Shown here: piece by piece, positions 36,811 through 44,988 of the stretch
Layout of the letters: each line of letters starts with the position of its first letter
How positions within the stretch are numbered: the first letter of the stretch is position 1
DNA from: Roseobacter ponti
GTDB taxonomy: Bacteria; Pseudomonadota; Alphaproteobacteria; Rhodobacterales; Rhodobacteraceae
Direction: 5' to 3'
Assembly: GCF_012932215.1 (NCBI RefSeq)
Contig: NZ_CP048788.1
Coordinates: forward strand, 2,232,001 to 2,296,000
Length of the DNA stretch: 64,000 nucleotides
The notes under the pieces: model-generated
The model's input: only the letters and a program-made list of their open reading frames with translations
Database searches by the model: none
What the model was told of the DNA's origin: nothing
Made by a program: the position numbers and the translations under genes

Positions 36811-38124
36811 ATGCAGTTTTCCCGATCAGATTTCCCGCCCGGGTTTCAGTTTGCGGCGGCCACCTCCAGTTACCAGATCGAGGGGCATGCTTTCGGTGGC
36901 GCGGGCAGAACCCACTGGGACACCTTTGCCGCAACCCCCGGCAATGTCGTGCGCGCCGAAGATGGTGCCACGGCCTGCGATCATTATCACCGGATGGAGG
37001 ATGATCTTGATCTGATGCAGGCAATGGGTCTTGATGCCTACCGCTTTTCAACCAGCTGGGCGCGGGTGCTGCCCGAAGGCCGTGGCACGCCCAACCCGGA
37101 AGGGCTCGATTTTTATGACCGGCTGGTGGACGGGTTGCTGGCGCGCGATCTCAACCCGATGGTCACGCTTTATCACTGGGAGATGCCGTCTGCCCTTGCT
37201 GATCTCGGCGGCTGGACCAACCCGGATGTCAGCCACTGGCTGGCCGATTTCGCGACCGTGATCATGGACCGCATCGGGGATCGTGTATTCAGCGTGGCCC
37301 CGATCAATGAGCCGTGGTGCGTGGCCTGGCTGTCGCATTTTCTGGGGCTGCAGGCGCCGGGACTGCGCGATATCCGAGCGGCTGCCCGGGCGATGCACCA
37401 TGTGCTGCTCGCACACGGGCGATGCATTGCGGCACTGCGCGCAGCCGGGGTCGGGAACCTCGGCGCGGTGTGTAATTTCGAACGTGTCTATGCCGCGTCC
37501 GACACGCCGGAAGACCGGCGGGCGGCGCGGGTCTATGAGGGGATCTATAACCGTTTCTTTGTGGGCGGGCTGTTTAAAGGCGCCTACCCGGATGAGGTTC
37601 TTGAGGGGCTTGGTCCCCATTTGCCCACAGGCTGGCAGGATGATTTTGACCTGATCGGTGCGCCGCTCGACTGGTTCGGTGTCAATTACTATACCTGCAA
37701 GCGGATCGCACCCGCCGGCGGCGCATGGCCCGGCACGGCGGAAGTGCCCGGGCCTTTGCCAAAAACCCAGATGGACTGGGAGATCGACCCCGGCGGCCTC
37801 GAACACATTCTCAAATGGCTGCAGACAGATTATACCGGCGCGCTGCCGCTCTACATCACCGAAAACGGCCTTGCGAACCCGGATGCTCCGGGGCGTCCGG
37901 ATACAGAGCGGATGGAATACCTTGACGATCACCTCGCTGCCGCGCGCCGCGCGATGCAGGCCGGCGTGCCGCTGGCGGGTTATACGTTCTGGTCACTGAT
38001 GGACAATTACGAATGGTCGCTGGGTTATGAAAAACGCTTTGGCCTCATTCATGTGGATTTCGAAACACTGGACCGGACGCCAAAAGCTTCGTACCACGCA
38101 ATTGCGGACGCGCTCGCGCGCTGA
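36811..38124 (+). CDS. bglA: GH1 beta-glucosidase
   Basis: 437 residues, GH1. The N-terminal FPPGFQFAAATSSYQIEG, acid/base Glu167 (APINEPWC) and nucleophile Glu351 (LYITENG) are all present, and the C-terminal YEWSLGYEKRFGLIHVDF supports family GH1. It should hydrolyse beta-glucosides or related aryl/alkyl glycosides in the cytoplasm (no signal peptide). The start codon is two bases after the LacI gene stop, indicating an operon. A beta-glycosidase attached to an alpha-glucoside regulator is commonly seen in rhizobial and roseobacter agl loci, but why is not clear. Confidence 0.92.
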   Translation: MQFSRSDFPPGFQFAAATSSYQIEGHAFGGAGRTHWDTFAATPGNVVRAEDGATACDHYHRMEDDLDLMQAMGLDAYRFSTSWARVLPEGRGTPNPEGLDFYDRLVDGLLARDLNPMVTLYHWEMPSALADLGGWTNPDVSHWLADFATVIMDRIGDRVFSVAPINEPWCVAWLSHFLGLQAPGLRDIRAAARAMHHVLLAHGRCIAALRAAGVGNLGAVCNFERVYAASDTPEDRRAARVYEGIYNRFFVGGLFKGAYPDEVLEGLGPHLPTGWQDDFDLIGAPLDWFGVNYYTCKRIAPAGGAWPGTAEVPGPLPKTQMDWEIDPGGLEHILKWLQTDYTGALPLYITENGLANPDAPGRPDTERMEYLDDHLAAARRAMQAGVPLAGYTFWSLMDNYEWSLGYEKRFGLIHVDFETLDRTPKASYHAIADALAR

Positions 38125-38165
38125 CATTCTGCCGCCGGCACGAACCCCGCGATCCATGGTAGAGA

Positions 38166-39041
38166 TCAGGGAGAGATCACCTCGACACCGGGAATACGCG
38201 CGATCTCCAGCATGTCTTCGTCGTAAAGCTCAGTCAGCTCGTCCACAAGATCATGGGTCCAGCCGGGCATGTCGAGCGTTTCCTCGATCGCCTCATCACG
38301 CGCGTATTTGTCGAGGAATGCCACCATGACGCGGCGGATCTGGATCTCGGTCATGTCGGGGTGCTTGCTCAGATAATCGTTGAACCGCGTCACACCGTCG
38401 GGCTGCATGATGTCTTCAAGCAGATCAAAGCCGCCTGTGACCGCGGCACCATGATCAAGCCCGGCCATCTCGCGCACAACCTGGCTCCAGACCAGTGGCG
38501 CGTCTTCATTACACCAGACGACAACGGGGATTTCAGGCGCTGCCTCACGGATCCGCAGAAAGGTATCTGACCAGCGGATCCCGCGCGGGTCCACACCGTC
38601 GGTAAAGTGCTCTGCCGTCTCCCGCGGCGAAGCCGAAAAGGCCAGCGGCAGAAAGGTCGCCGGATTGCGGACCCCCATGCAGAGCGTCACCTCATCCACG
38701 TTGAACAGCCGCGCTGTCTGAGCCATCCTGTCAGCCCCGTTGGGATAAAGCTGCCCCCTGCGCAGCGCCGCACGCGGGGCGCCGAAAAAATGCGGCAAAG
38801 AAAGAAGCACGCGGTCGGGCTGCCCGCCCTCCAGGATGGCGTCAAACAGGACCTCACGCGCATCAGGTGCGACGGGCGCATTTTCCATGGCGACAACGGT
38901 GTCCCGCAGAAGCTTGCGGTACCGCCCGGGACCGGGCACCGCGATCCCCTCCTCATGAAAGGCATCCTTGTTGCGCAACAGACATTTGATCAGGCGGTCT
39001 TCTTCGGTGAAATGTGCGCCTGTGTGAAAAACCAGCTGCAT
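38166..39041 (-). CDS. Conserved protein of unknown function (Rhodobacteraceae type)
   Basis: 291 residues, no signal peptide or membrane segment. I do not recognise a characterised family. The start MQLVFHTGAHFTEEDRLIKC vaguely resembles the P-loop/GAHxT start of sulfotransferase-like proteins, but a proper PAPS loop is missing. The protein is acidic with many Asp/Glu near the C-terminus (LVDELTELYDEDMLEI). It is convergent with bglA (41 bases apart) and lies immediately upstream of the tRNA-Thr in the opposite direction, probably as part of the core chromosome flanking the insertion site. Confidence 0.7.
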   Translation of the reverse strand: MQLVFHTGAHFTEEDRLIKCLLRNKDAFHEEGIAVPGPGRYRKLLRDTVVAMENAPVAPDAREVLFDAILEGGQPDRVLLSLPHFFGAPRAALRRGQLYPNGADRMAQTARLFNVDEVTLCMGVRNPATFLPLAFSASPRETAEHFTDGVDPRGIRWSDTFLRIREAAPEIPVVVWCNEDAPLVWSQVVREMAGLDHGAAVTGGFDLLEDIMQPDGVTRFNDYLSKHPDMTEIQIRRVMVAFLDKYARDEAIEETLDMPGWTHDLVDELTELYDEDMLEIARIPGVEVISP

Positions 39042-39180
39042 TTAAATGCTGAACCCTGCCCGATCGTTACCGCAGGCTAGCCTGCAACGCACATGTGTTC
39101 AAACCTAAACGAAAACCTCTGAATTTACGCCATATCCCCCCTTGCGCGATTCAGTCAAACTGACTAAACGACCTCCCAGC

Positions 39181-39256
39181 GCCCCTATAGCTCAGCTGGT
39201 AGAGCAACTGATTTGTAATCAGTAGGTCCGCGGTTCGAGTCCGTGTGGGGGCACCA
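39181..39256 (+). tRNA. tRNA-Thr (anticodon TGT)
   Basis: A 76-base cloverleaf. The acceptor stem GCCCCTA pairs with TGGGGGC (one G-T pair), the D-arm contains GCTCAGCTGGTAGAGC, the anticodon arm is ACTGA-TTTGTAA-TCAGT with anticodon TGT reading ACA/ACG-type threonine codons, and the T-arm holds GGTTCGAGTCC. The CCA end is encoded (39254-39256). A broken integrase gene begins 80 bases downstream, indicating that the 3' end served as an attachment site. Confidence 0.96.
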
Positions 39257-39335
39257 TTTCTCTCTAATAAACCCTTTAATTCCCTGATCTTTGGGCGTTC
39301 GGCTGTCTATCACGACACACATCGAGGAAACAAAG

Positions 39336-39609
39336 ATGGCCCTAAGCACGAAAATCAAACATGTGGACAAGCGCCCGAACGGGGTTCTGAGGTTTAGAAG
39401 GCGATTTCCGACAGATGGTGCTGAGGCCCTTGGTGAGCCAGCCCTGCAGGTTCACGTCAAAAATCGCGAAGGCCTCGCCTTTCACTGAAAGTATCAGGCC
39501 ATCATACAAGAGTTTGACAGGATGGTGTCTGATCGCTGAGAGCACCTATGGGGCTCCTGGGGCGCGACTGACCGAGTTCGCAAAGCGGGCTGAAAGGGCT
39601 GGGCTTTAG
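39336..39609 (+). pseudogene. Truncated, frameshifted tyrosine-recombinase (integrase) remnant
   Basis: An ATG at 39336 opens a frame with RPNGVLRFRRRFPTDGAEAL and a following LQVHVKNREGLAFH, the SAM-like arm-binding N-terminus of phage-type integrases (FRRRFP.DVAEALGEP is typical in alphaproteobacterial islands). It is stopped by TGA at 39486; the same frame continues as KYQAIIQEFDRMVSDR, is stopped again, and a plausible continuation ESTYGAPGARLTEFAKRAER appears in a different frame to 39609. No catalytic domain (R-H-R-Y) remains. Position directly after tRNA-Thr fits a decayed island integrase. Confidence 0.75.
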
Positions 39610-39613
39610 GCCG

Positions 39614-40012
39614 TCAAAGCAGCGTCTTAATTGTCGAGGCGAGTTTTAAGTATGCCTCCTCGGCCTCTCCTTCCGTCATGGTGATCAAGGCTTTACTTGG
39701 TGGGTTAATCGCTTGGAACTTCGAGAGTTCATCGATTTCCGGGAACAGGCATGCTTTAGTTATGGTGGGGATAATCCGCGCTACCCGTTTTTTTGCTGCT
39801 TCCAGAAGTGGAGGTAGCTCCTCTGTCACAATAAAATCAGACGCTGGAAAATCCGCAGACACGAGCAAAATAGCAGCGGAGCAGTCTTCGATTTCTTTCG
39901 CTATCTCCTCCTTCCAATCATCGCCAGCCTGCAATTTTGTGTCATCCCATAGTTCAAGGCCAAATTCTCGCGAAATTGGTTTAAGATAAACCTTTATCCG
40001 TTCAGGAAATTG
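39614..40012 (-). pseudogene. 5'-truncated TIR-domain gene
   Basis: The frame reads ERIKVYLKPISREFGLELWD followed by DDWKEEIAKEIEDCSAAILL and VSADFPASDFIVTEELPPLL. This is the middle and C-terminal part of a TIR domain of the type found in prokaryotic stand-alone or effector proteins. The expected N-terminal strand (KxFISYSHxD) is missing: an in-frame TAG at 40013-40015 sits where it should join, and nothing similar lies upstream. The only start within the frame is a TTG at 39934 that would cut off half the domain. It ends five bases after the integrase remnant. It is most likely the remains of an anti-phage TIR gene. Confidence 0.7.
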
Positions 40013-40190
40013 CTAGTCCACGTGCGCGCAACTGCCACCGCAAAGGCTAGGCCGTGTCTTCATTACAAAAGTCCCTTTGAATCAGTCTTGGTGTTTCTGT
40101 TTTCTCTCTGGTTTTCAGATTCAACGTTTCTTCTGTCCGCCCCTTTTCTTAAATTACTCCCTGCTGTTTCCACGGATAACCGACACCCGT

Positions 40191-41174
40191 TCACTCTGAT
40201 TTGCGCGCTGACGTGCGAATGCTTTTGCCCAGGGATTGCGACGGAAATTCTCCAAACTTTTCTTTATACTTCTGAGAAAATCGTCCGAGATGGCTGAACC
40301 CGCATCCAACTGCAATTTGTGTCACGGTTTCATCCTGACGAGGATTGAGGAGCCGAAGCCGCGCGTTGCTGAGGCGTATCGACGTAAGACTCGACCAGGG
40401 GGTTTCACCAGTCACGCTTCTGAAAGAAGTCTGCAATCGGCGGGACGAGACACCAACAGCCGCCGCGATGTCAGACAGGCGAAGCGGCCGATGAAAATTG
40501 TCACGAAGAAATTCAATTGCGCTCAGAACCGTCCGGTTTGATGCAGATGATCCGAATTCGTCAGACACCTTCAGAGTGATTTCGAACATGGCGCGGATGT
40601 GTTCGTCCAGCAGCAACTCCGCCAGCGTGCTCCAGTTTACTGGCAACGTCTTGTCGAGACCTTTCTCCAGCACGTTCATGACGTATTGAACCAGATCATG
40701 CATCGCAGTCGAGTCACTGCTCGGAATCTCGAGCCTCGGGTCGGACAAATCCGAAGCGAGCAACCCGTCTCGCAACTCAGGAAAAACCGGGGCCTTAAGC
40801 ATGTACGCCTCAAACCACTCAAACTCGCCACGACGAACACGGGTATCACGTCGGGAGGGCAGAAGAGCCAGGCTGGACCGGTTCTCTAGCTGATACTCTC
40901 GTCCTGCAGTTTTGACCGCAAGCTTCCCGTGAACCGGCATCATCACCGTGATGGACTGTTCATCAACTACGCTGATATCATGTCCGGTTGTTCTGACATG
41001 AAGCAGGTCCGAGCTTATCCCTGGAAGAGTAGCGCGTGAAACTTTCAGGGAACGCGATTCGATATCATCATCGAATTTGAAGTACTTCGGATCACTGTAA
41101 AAAACCGAACTGGCTTTGCCGGAAAAAGAACGATCATCGAACCAGGATTGGGAGCTGAATTCTATCAAAGTCAC
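40191..41174 (-). CDS. AraC-family transcriptional regulator (left bracket of the envelope cluster)
   Basis: 327 residues, GTG start at 41172-41174. The N-terminal part is a cupin-like AraC-binding-domain region (through LALLPSRRDTRVRRGEFEWF) and the C-terminal 100 residues contain two AraC helix-turn-helices: RPLRLSDIAAAVGVSSRRLQ and QDETVTQIAVGCGFSHLGRF. It is related along its length to the AraC protein at 56616-57584: both have the TRV.......FEAYxxKxP and SHLGRFSQ/VHLGRFTQ patterns. It is on the same strand as the following SH3 and hydrolase genes, but lies downstream of them. Target genes are unknown; the neighbouring cluster is the natural candidate. Confidence 0.88.
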   Translation of the reverse strand: MTLIEFSSQSWFDDRSFSGKASSVFYSDPKYFKFDDDIESRSLKVSRATLPGISSDLLHVRTTGHDISVVDEQSITVMMPVHGKLAVKTAGREYQLENRSSLALLPSRRDTRVRRGEFEWFEAYMLKAPVFPELRDGLLASDLSDPRLEIPSSDSTAMHDLVQYVMNVLEKGLDKTLPVNWSTLAELLLDEHIRAMFEITLKVSDEFGSSASNRTVLSAIEFLRDNFHRPLRLSDIAAAVGVSSRRLQTSFRSVTGETPWSSLTSIRLSNARLRLLNPRQDETVTQIAVGCGFSHLGRFSQKYKEKFGEFPSQSLGKSIRTSARKSE

Positions 41175-41493
41175 TTTCCGCAGTTCAAACCAGCGAACAA
41201 AGTTCTGAGTTCATTCTACAACAATATGTCTGCCTGGCGACACGGACAAAAAATATCGATTAGTTTTAAAGAGTTATATATATTTTTGACTATGTCCCTC
41301 TCGATGCGGATAAGTCTCGCAATACACGCCGGGTTTGTCGGTCCGTTGATTCTCCCGGCGACCCGAGCACGTCAGAACATTGGCTTGTCAGCTTTGACAG
41401 GTCGAAAAAGCGAACCGGCAACGGGACGATCCCGACGCCCGTATGAATTGAAGATCCATTACCGCTTCTGGTCTGCCCGGCCGGTCAACCGGA
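41175..41493. other. 319-base A/T-rich intergenic region
   Basis: No gene is supported. The stretch about 41250-41300 is strikingly A/T-rich for this genome (including TTATATATATTTTTGAC) and may carry the promoter of the AraC gene read leftward. No tight hairpin with a T-run was seen. Confidence 0.5.
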
Positions 41494-42666
41494 TCACATG
41501 AAACGTTTGACGATCAATGCGGAACCCAACAACTGCGCCTGAGAGCAGGTTGAACCCGCGTTGATCTGCTGACCACCAGGATTATAGAGCACCGTGCAAC
41601 CGCCCGGCCAACGCACTTCCATCTCTCCGGTTCCACGAAGGTGGAGGTCGGGACCAACTGAGCTTCCGGATGGGATTGTAATCGGCGTGTTGTCGGAGGG
41701 TTGCTGCGCTCCTTCACGCAGGAAAGCGCCCGACGCCCAGCCATCGTATTTGCCCTCTGGTGTCTGCACGTGGCACCAGCGTTTCGCGCCCAGCCCGCGG
41801 CACCCCAGATTGCGGAACAGCGCGCCATTTCGGGCACTCGCAACAATGCTGTAGCGCGTTGAAGGTCCCGAGCGGATGTTCAGCTTGTCGCCTGCCGGGA
41901 CACGGGTGACTTCCCAGAAATCGGGGCCCATAGCATCCACTTCGAATTCAGGCTCACGATCGGCCGTGGCAACATTGCCGGGCGCGCTGCCTTCAGTCAG
42001 GTAACGGCCAGCTGCCCAGCCGTTGATCAGGTTGTTCTGCGACTGCACATGGCACCAGCGGTTGTTAGCGGTGGTCTGGCATCCCAGATTGCGGAGAACC
42101 TGACCGCGATGCGCACGCGCGATGACGGCAGCTGATGTCGAGGGTCCCCTGCGTACATTCAGTGTTGAAGCCCCGGTAACCTGCCAGTAGTCCGGCCCGC
42201 CAGCATCGCTGTCGGCGAAATCGCTGTCGGTCGGCATATGGATCGCACCGCCGACATGCACTGACAGCGTGAAATCAGCCTGTTCATCACGTTGCGCGGC
42301 GTTGCGGGTCAGGTAAACCCGGATCACCCAGTCACCGCCGGATGGCAGCGTGCTGTCAAAGTGCATCCCGTCGGCCGATCCGACATGAACCGCCGCACGT
42401 GCACCGTCTCCCGTGACATTGAAATACGAACTGGCATTGTTTGTTGTCATGTCGACAACCATGCGCTGGCCAGCCGAAACAGACAGAACATAATCTACGA
42501 TCTGGTATCCCCGAATACTGTCGTCGATTACTGTGCCGGATGTCCCGGGATCAAAAGACACGCGTTCAACGCGCGGGGCTTGTGCGACCGTCGATGTGGC
42601 GCAGAGAGTTAAGATCACCAGCAGAAGCGCAGGTATCACTGGCAAAAAATTTGTCGCTCGCGTCAC
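41494..42666 (-). CDS. Exported protein with two bacterial SH3 domains
   Basis: 390 residues, GTG start with AGGAG upstream. A signal peptide (NFLPVIPALLLVILTLCATS, cleavage after AQA) indicates export. Residues about 30-145 form a beta-rich domain resembling PPC-like inhibitor/peptidase-associated modules. Two SH3b domains follow (about 160-230 and 250-325), each with LNVRRGPS/LNIRSGPS, a xxxLGC and a WCHVQ segment, suggesting a Cys-Cys bridge in each. The last 60 residues (GEMEVRWPGGCTVLYNPGGQ) are of unknown type. SH3b domains commonly bind peptidoglycan or proteins. The gene precedes the hydrolase-independent AraC gene on the same strand. Confidence 0.82.
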   Translation of the reverse strand: MTRATNFLPVIPALLLVILTLCATSTVAQAPRVERVSFDPGTSGTVIDDSIRGYQIVDYVLSVSAGQRMVVDMTTNNASSYFNVTGDGARAAVHVGSADGMHFDSTLPSGGDWVIRVYLTRNAAQRDEQADFTLSVHVGGAIHMPTDSDFADSDAGGPDYWQVTGASTLNVRRGPSTSAAVIARAHRGQVLRNLGCQTTANNRWCHVQSQNNLINGWAAGRYLTEGSAPGNVATADREPEFEVDAMGPDFWEVTRVPAGDKLNIRSGPSTRYSIVASARNGALFRNLGCRGLGAKRWCHVQTPEGKYDGWASGAFLREGAQQPSDNTPITIPSGSSVGPDLHLRGTGEMEVRWPGGCTVLYNPGGQQINAGSTCSQAQLLGSALIVKRFM

Positions 42667-42712
42667 TATCTGTTCTCCTGATTATTGCGTGTTCGTTGGA
42701 ATTCAGCGTCGG

Positions 42713-44704
42713 TCATTCAAGTTTTGCCGCCGCTTTTTCCCAGGGAATTTTGTAATAAGGCGCTTTGGAGCAGCTGAAATCCGGCGGCGAAGACGGGCGG
42801 TCGAGGAAGGCGGCGGCAATGGCCCCGGCACATCCGTCCGGGCTTCGGCCCGTGATCACATGACCTTCACTGCCCCATTCCAGGAGAACCCCGTTCGCCA
42901 GCGTCTCCAGTGCCTTATATCCCAGGGAAAGGTTTGTTTGAGAATCCAGCGCTTCCTGAAAGATCAGTGCCGGTTTATCGCTGACGACCGGGCTCATCAT
43001 TTCGTCCTTGCTGAAACGGTCAGGAAAGAACTGGCAGGCAAAACGGAAATTCCTGTAGGTCTCGACATCCTGCATGAAGATTCCGGGATATGGTGCATTT
43101 GCGATCTGGTCGATGGCGACCTGATCGGGCGTATGTTTAATATCCTCCGGGCAGTTGATGCCAAAGAGTATGCCAAAGGCAATACCGCCGCTTCGTTCCG
43201 GCGCGCCGCTCATCACCATCGCGATATCCTGGATCGCCCACATAGTTTTGCGCACGTCCTGACGGGTCATCTCATTCACCAGTGCGGCAGAGACCGCGCC
43301 CGCTTCCGGTTTCAGATGGGATCGCGCAAATTCTTCAAGCACCGTCCTGTCGGTTCCCCCGAGTGGCAGCAGGGTGAAATCAACGAAGTCACGGATCACC
43401 TCTGCCTGAGTTTCGCCAGCCTCCAGTCGTTCACGAAACTGGTTGACGATCATCTCGACCCAATCGTCGCTCAAATGACTGTCAGTGTCTGCACTCGTGC
43501 GTTCGGCATAGCCGAGGATCAAATCAATGCTCGGGGCGAGAAAGATATCGTCGGCCACCAGCGCATCATCCGGGGTGGCTACAATGGCCACCTGCGTGTT
43601 TTCCTCAGGCGGTGGCCCGCCAAGGATCTTGCGCAGAGCGTCTGTGTCGCGCTCTTCAAGCGCCTTGATAATAAAAGGTAGAAAGGCGGCAAAGCCCCCC
43701 TGCGCGCCATCATTGGTGATCTTGCCAAAACCGCCAAAGAACGACGGTTCGATCTGCTCGATTACAGTGAACCTGCTGCGTAACAGCTGGTGCGGCACCA
43801 TTGGCGGGTCAAACACCAGCGGCTCTTCGGTCAGCTGCTTCAGCGTTGTGATAAAACGGTTGCGCAGATCAGGGAAATTGCCGTTGCAGTATTCGCTGGC
43901 GGCACAGGCTTTGAAGATACTGTCGTACTGCTCCTGGATCCGCGCGCTGGTCAGTGCCGTGTTGGGTGTGTCCGGTGTGACCGTGCCGTCCAGTATAACT
44001 GCTCGCACGTTTTCCGGGGTCGAGCGCAGCGCATTCAGCGCCAGTCGTGTGCCATAGCTGGTGCCATAAAGGTTGTAGTCACCGGTATAGCCAAGGGCGG
44101 TGACGATCGCCTGAACGTCCCTGGCACTGGCGACGCTGTTGTATTGCGACATGTCAACGCCAACCGCCCCCATCCCGCTTGCACAAAGCGCCAGTGACAG
44201 TGTCATGCCAACAGCAGATGACGCCGCCTCAAGCTCTTCGATGGAAACCTGCGGATAAAGCTCGCCAACGACACCGGTGGCTGCATTGAACGGGCCGCAG
44301 GTCAGGATCTGCGAATGGCCGGTGCCGCGCTGATCGTAAAAGATCACGTCGCGTCGCTGGCGCATGGCCTGCATGTTCAGGAACAGAGTTGGCAGCGTCA
44401 GTTCATGCAATGCCGAAGACCCCGGACCGCCCGACAGATAAACCACCGGATCGGGCATCGGCGACAGCGAGGTCGATTTCAGCCGCAACGAGACCAGCTC
44501 CACTGTGCGGTCGCCCGGCGCATCGTGATTTTCAGGTACAATGACCGCGTGACACTCGTAAGTCTCGCCTTCGACCTCGCTTTCGTAAGGCAGAGGATTC
44601 GGACAGGGGATGGCTTCGATCGAAACTGCCTGCGAAAATGCCGGCACCGGCGAAAGGCAGATCAGAACAAAGGAAAAAAGCTGCGGAATTCGTTTCATAC
44701 GCAT
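42713..44704 (-). CDS. Exported alpha/beta hydrolase, S33/TAP-like (paralogue 1)
   Basis: 663 residues with a Sec signal peptide (RIPQLFSFVLICLSPVPAFS). The oxyanion-region motif VVYLSGGPGSSALHE, the nucleophile elbow LYGTSYGTRLAL with Ser216, and a C-terminal TAP-like segment place it with the proline iminopeptidase/tripeptidyl aminopeptidase (S33) group. The C-terminal His lies in GSEGHVITGRSPDGCAG. It would act on short peptides or esters in the periplasm. It is divergent from paralogue 2 across 281 bases and precedes the SH3 gene on the same strand (46-base gap), so they may be cotranscribed. Real substrate unknown. Confidence 0.85.
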   Translation of the reverse strand: MRMKRIPQLFSFVLICLSPVPAFSQAVSIEAIPCPNPLPYESEVEGETYECHAVIVPENHDAPGDRTVELVSLRLKSTSLSPMPDPVVYLSGGPGSSALHELTLPTLFLNMQAMRQRRDVIFYDQRGTGHSQILTCGPFNAATGVVGELYPQVSIEELEAASSAVGMTLSLALCASGMGAVGVDMSQYNSVASARDVQAIVTALGYTGDYNLYGTSYGTRLALNALRSTPENVRAVILDGTVTPDTPNTALTSARIQEQYDSIFKACAASEYCNGNFPDLRNRFITTLKQLTEEPLVFDPPMVPHQLLRSRFTVIEQIEPSFFGGFGKITNDGAQGGFAAFLPFIIKALEERDTDALRKILGGPPPEENTQVAIVATPDDALVADDIFLAPSIDLILGYAERTSADTDSHLSDDWVEMIVNQFRERLEAGETQAEVIRDFVDFTLLPLGGTDRTVLEEFARSHLKPEAGAVSAALVNEMTRQDVRKTMWAIQDIAMVMSGAPERSGGIAFGILFGINCPEDIKHTPDQVAIDQIANAPYPGIFMQDVETYRNFRFACQFFPDRFSKDEMMSPVVSDKPALIFQEALDSQTNLSLGYKALETLANGVLLEWGSEGHVITGRSPDGCAGAIAAAFLDRPSSPPDFSCSKAPYYKIPWEKAAAKLE

Positions 44705-44973
44705 TGCTTTTCTACTCCTCGTTTACCGGCCCTTACAGGCATTCGGCGTTGGCGCAATGAGCGCGCTTCACCGGTACTGAAACCGTAAGAATACCCTGAG
44801 TCAACTGTCGTCAGTACAGACTTCGCAATCGGGACAGACAATTCGTTTATTGGATAGGTCACTCAAAACATTGGCAAAAAAATTAACCCGACGGCCTCAG
44901 AATGCTGTCGCAACAGTGTTTACCCGATGGTGCAATTCTGTAAGCTGAACCGGTCAGCCGTTACAATGAATGC

Positions 44974-44988
44974 AGGAGCCAGATCATT
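44974..44988 (+). promoter_or_regulatory. Shine-Dalgarno and probable ATT start of hydrolase paralogue 2
   Basis: AGGAG at 44974-44978 is followed after seven bases by ATT (44986-44988) in the frame of the hydrolase. The sequence (I)SPDSIIALVAALTATEPD downstream of this ATT matches MTPDQVITTVLALLAGEQD, the start of paralogue 3. No ATG/GTG/TTG occurs in frame until GTG 45094, which has no ribosome binding site. ATT is a rare but real bacterial start codon. Confidence 0.6.

Noticed and set aside
39185-39370. 61-codon minus-strand frame ending in HTDSNRGPTDYKSVALPAEL
   Set aside because: It is the well-known false protein produced by translating the complement of a tRNA gene; it covers tRNA-Thr.
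39336-39609. Functional integrase
   Set aside because: Only the N-terminal arm-binding region remains, with internal stops; the catalytic domain is absent.
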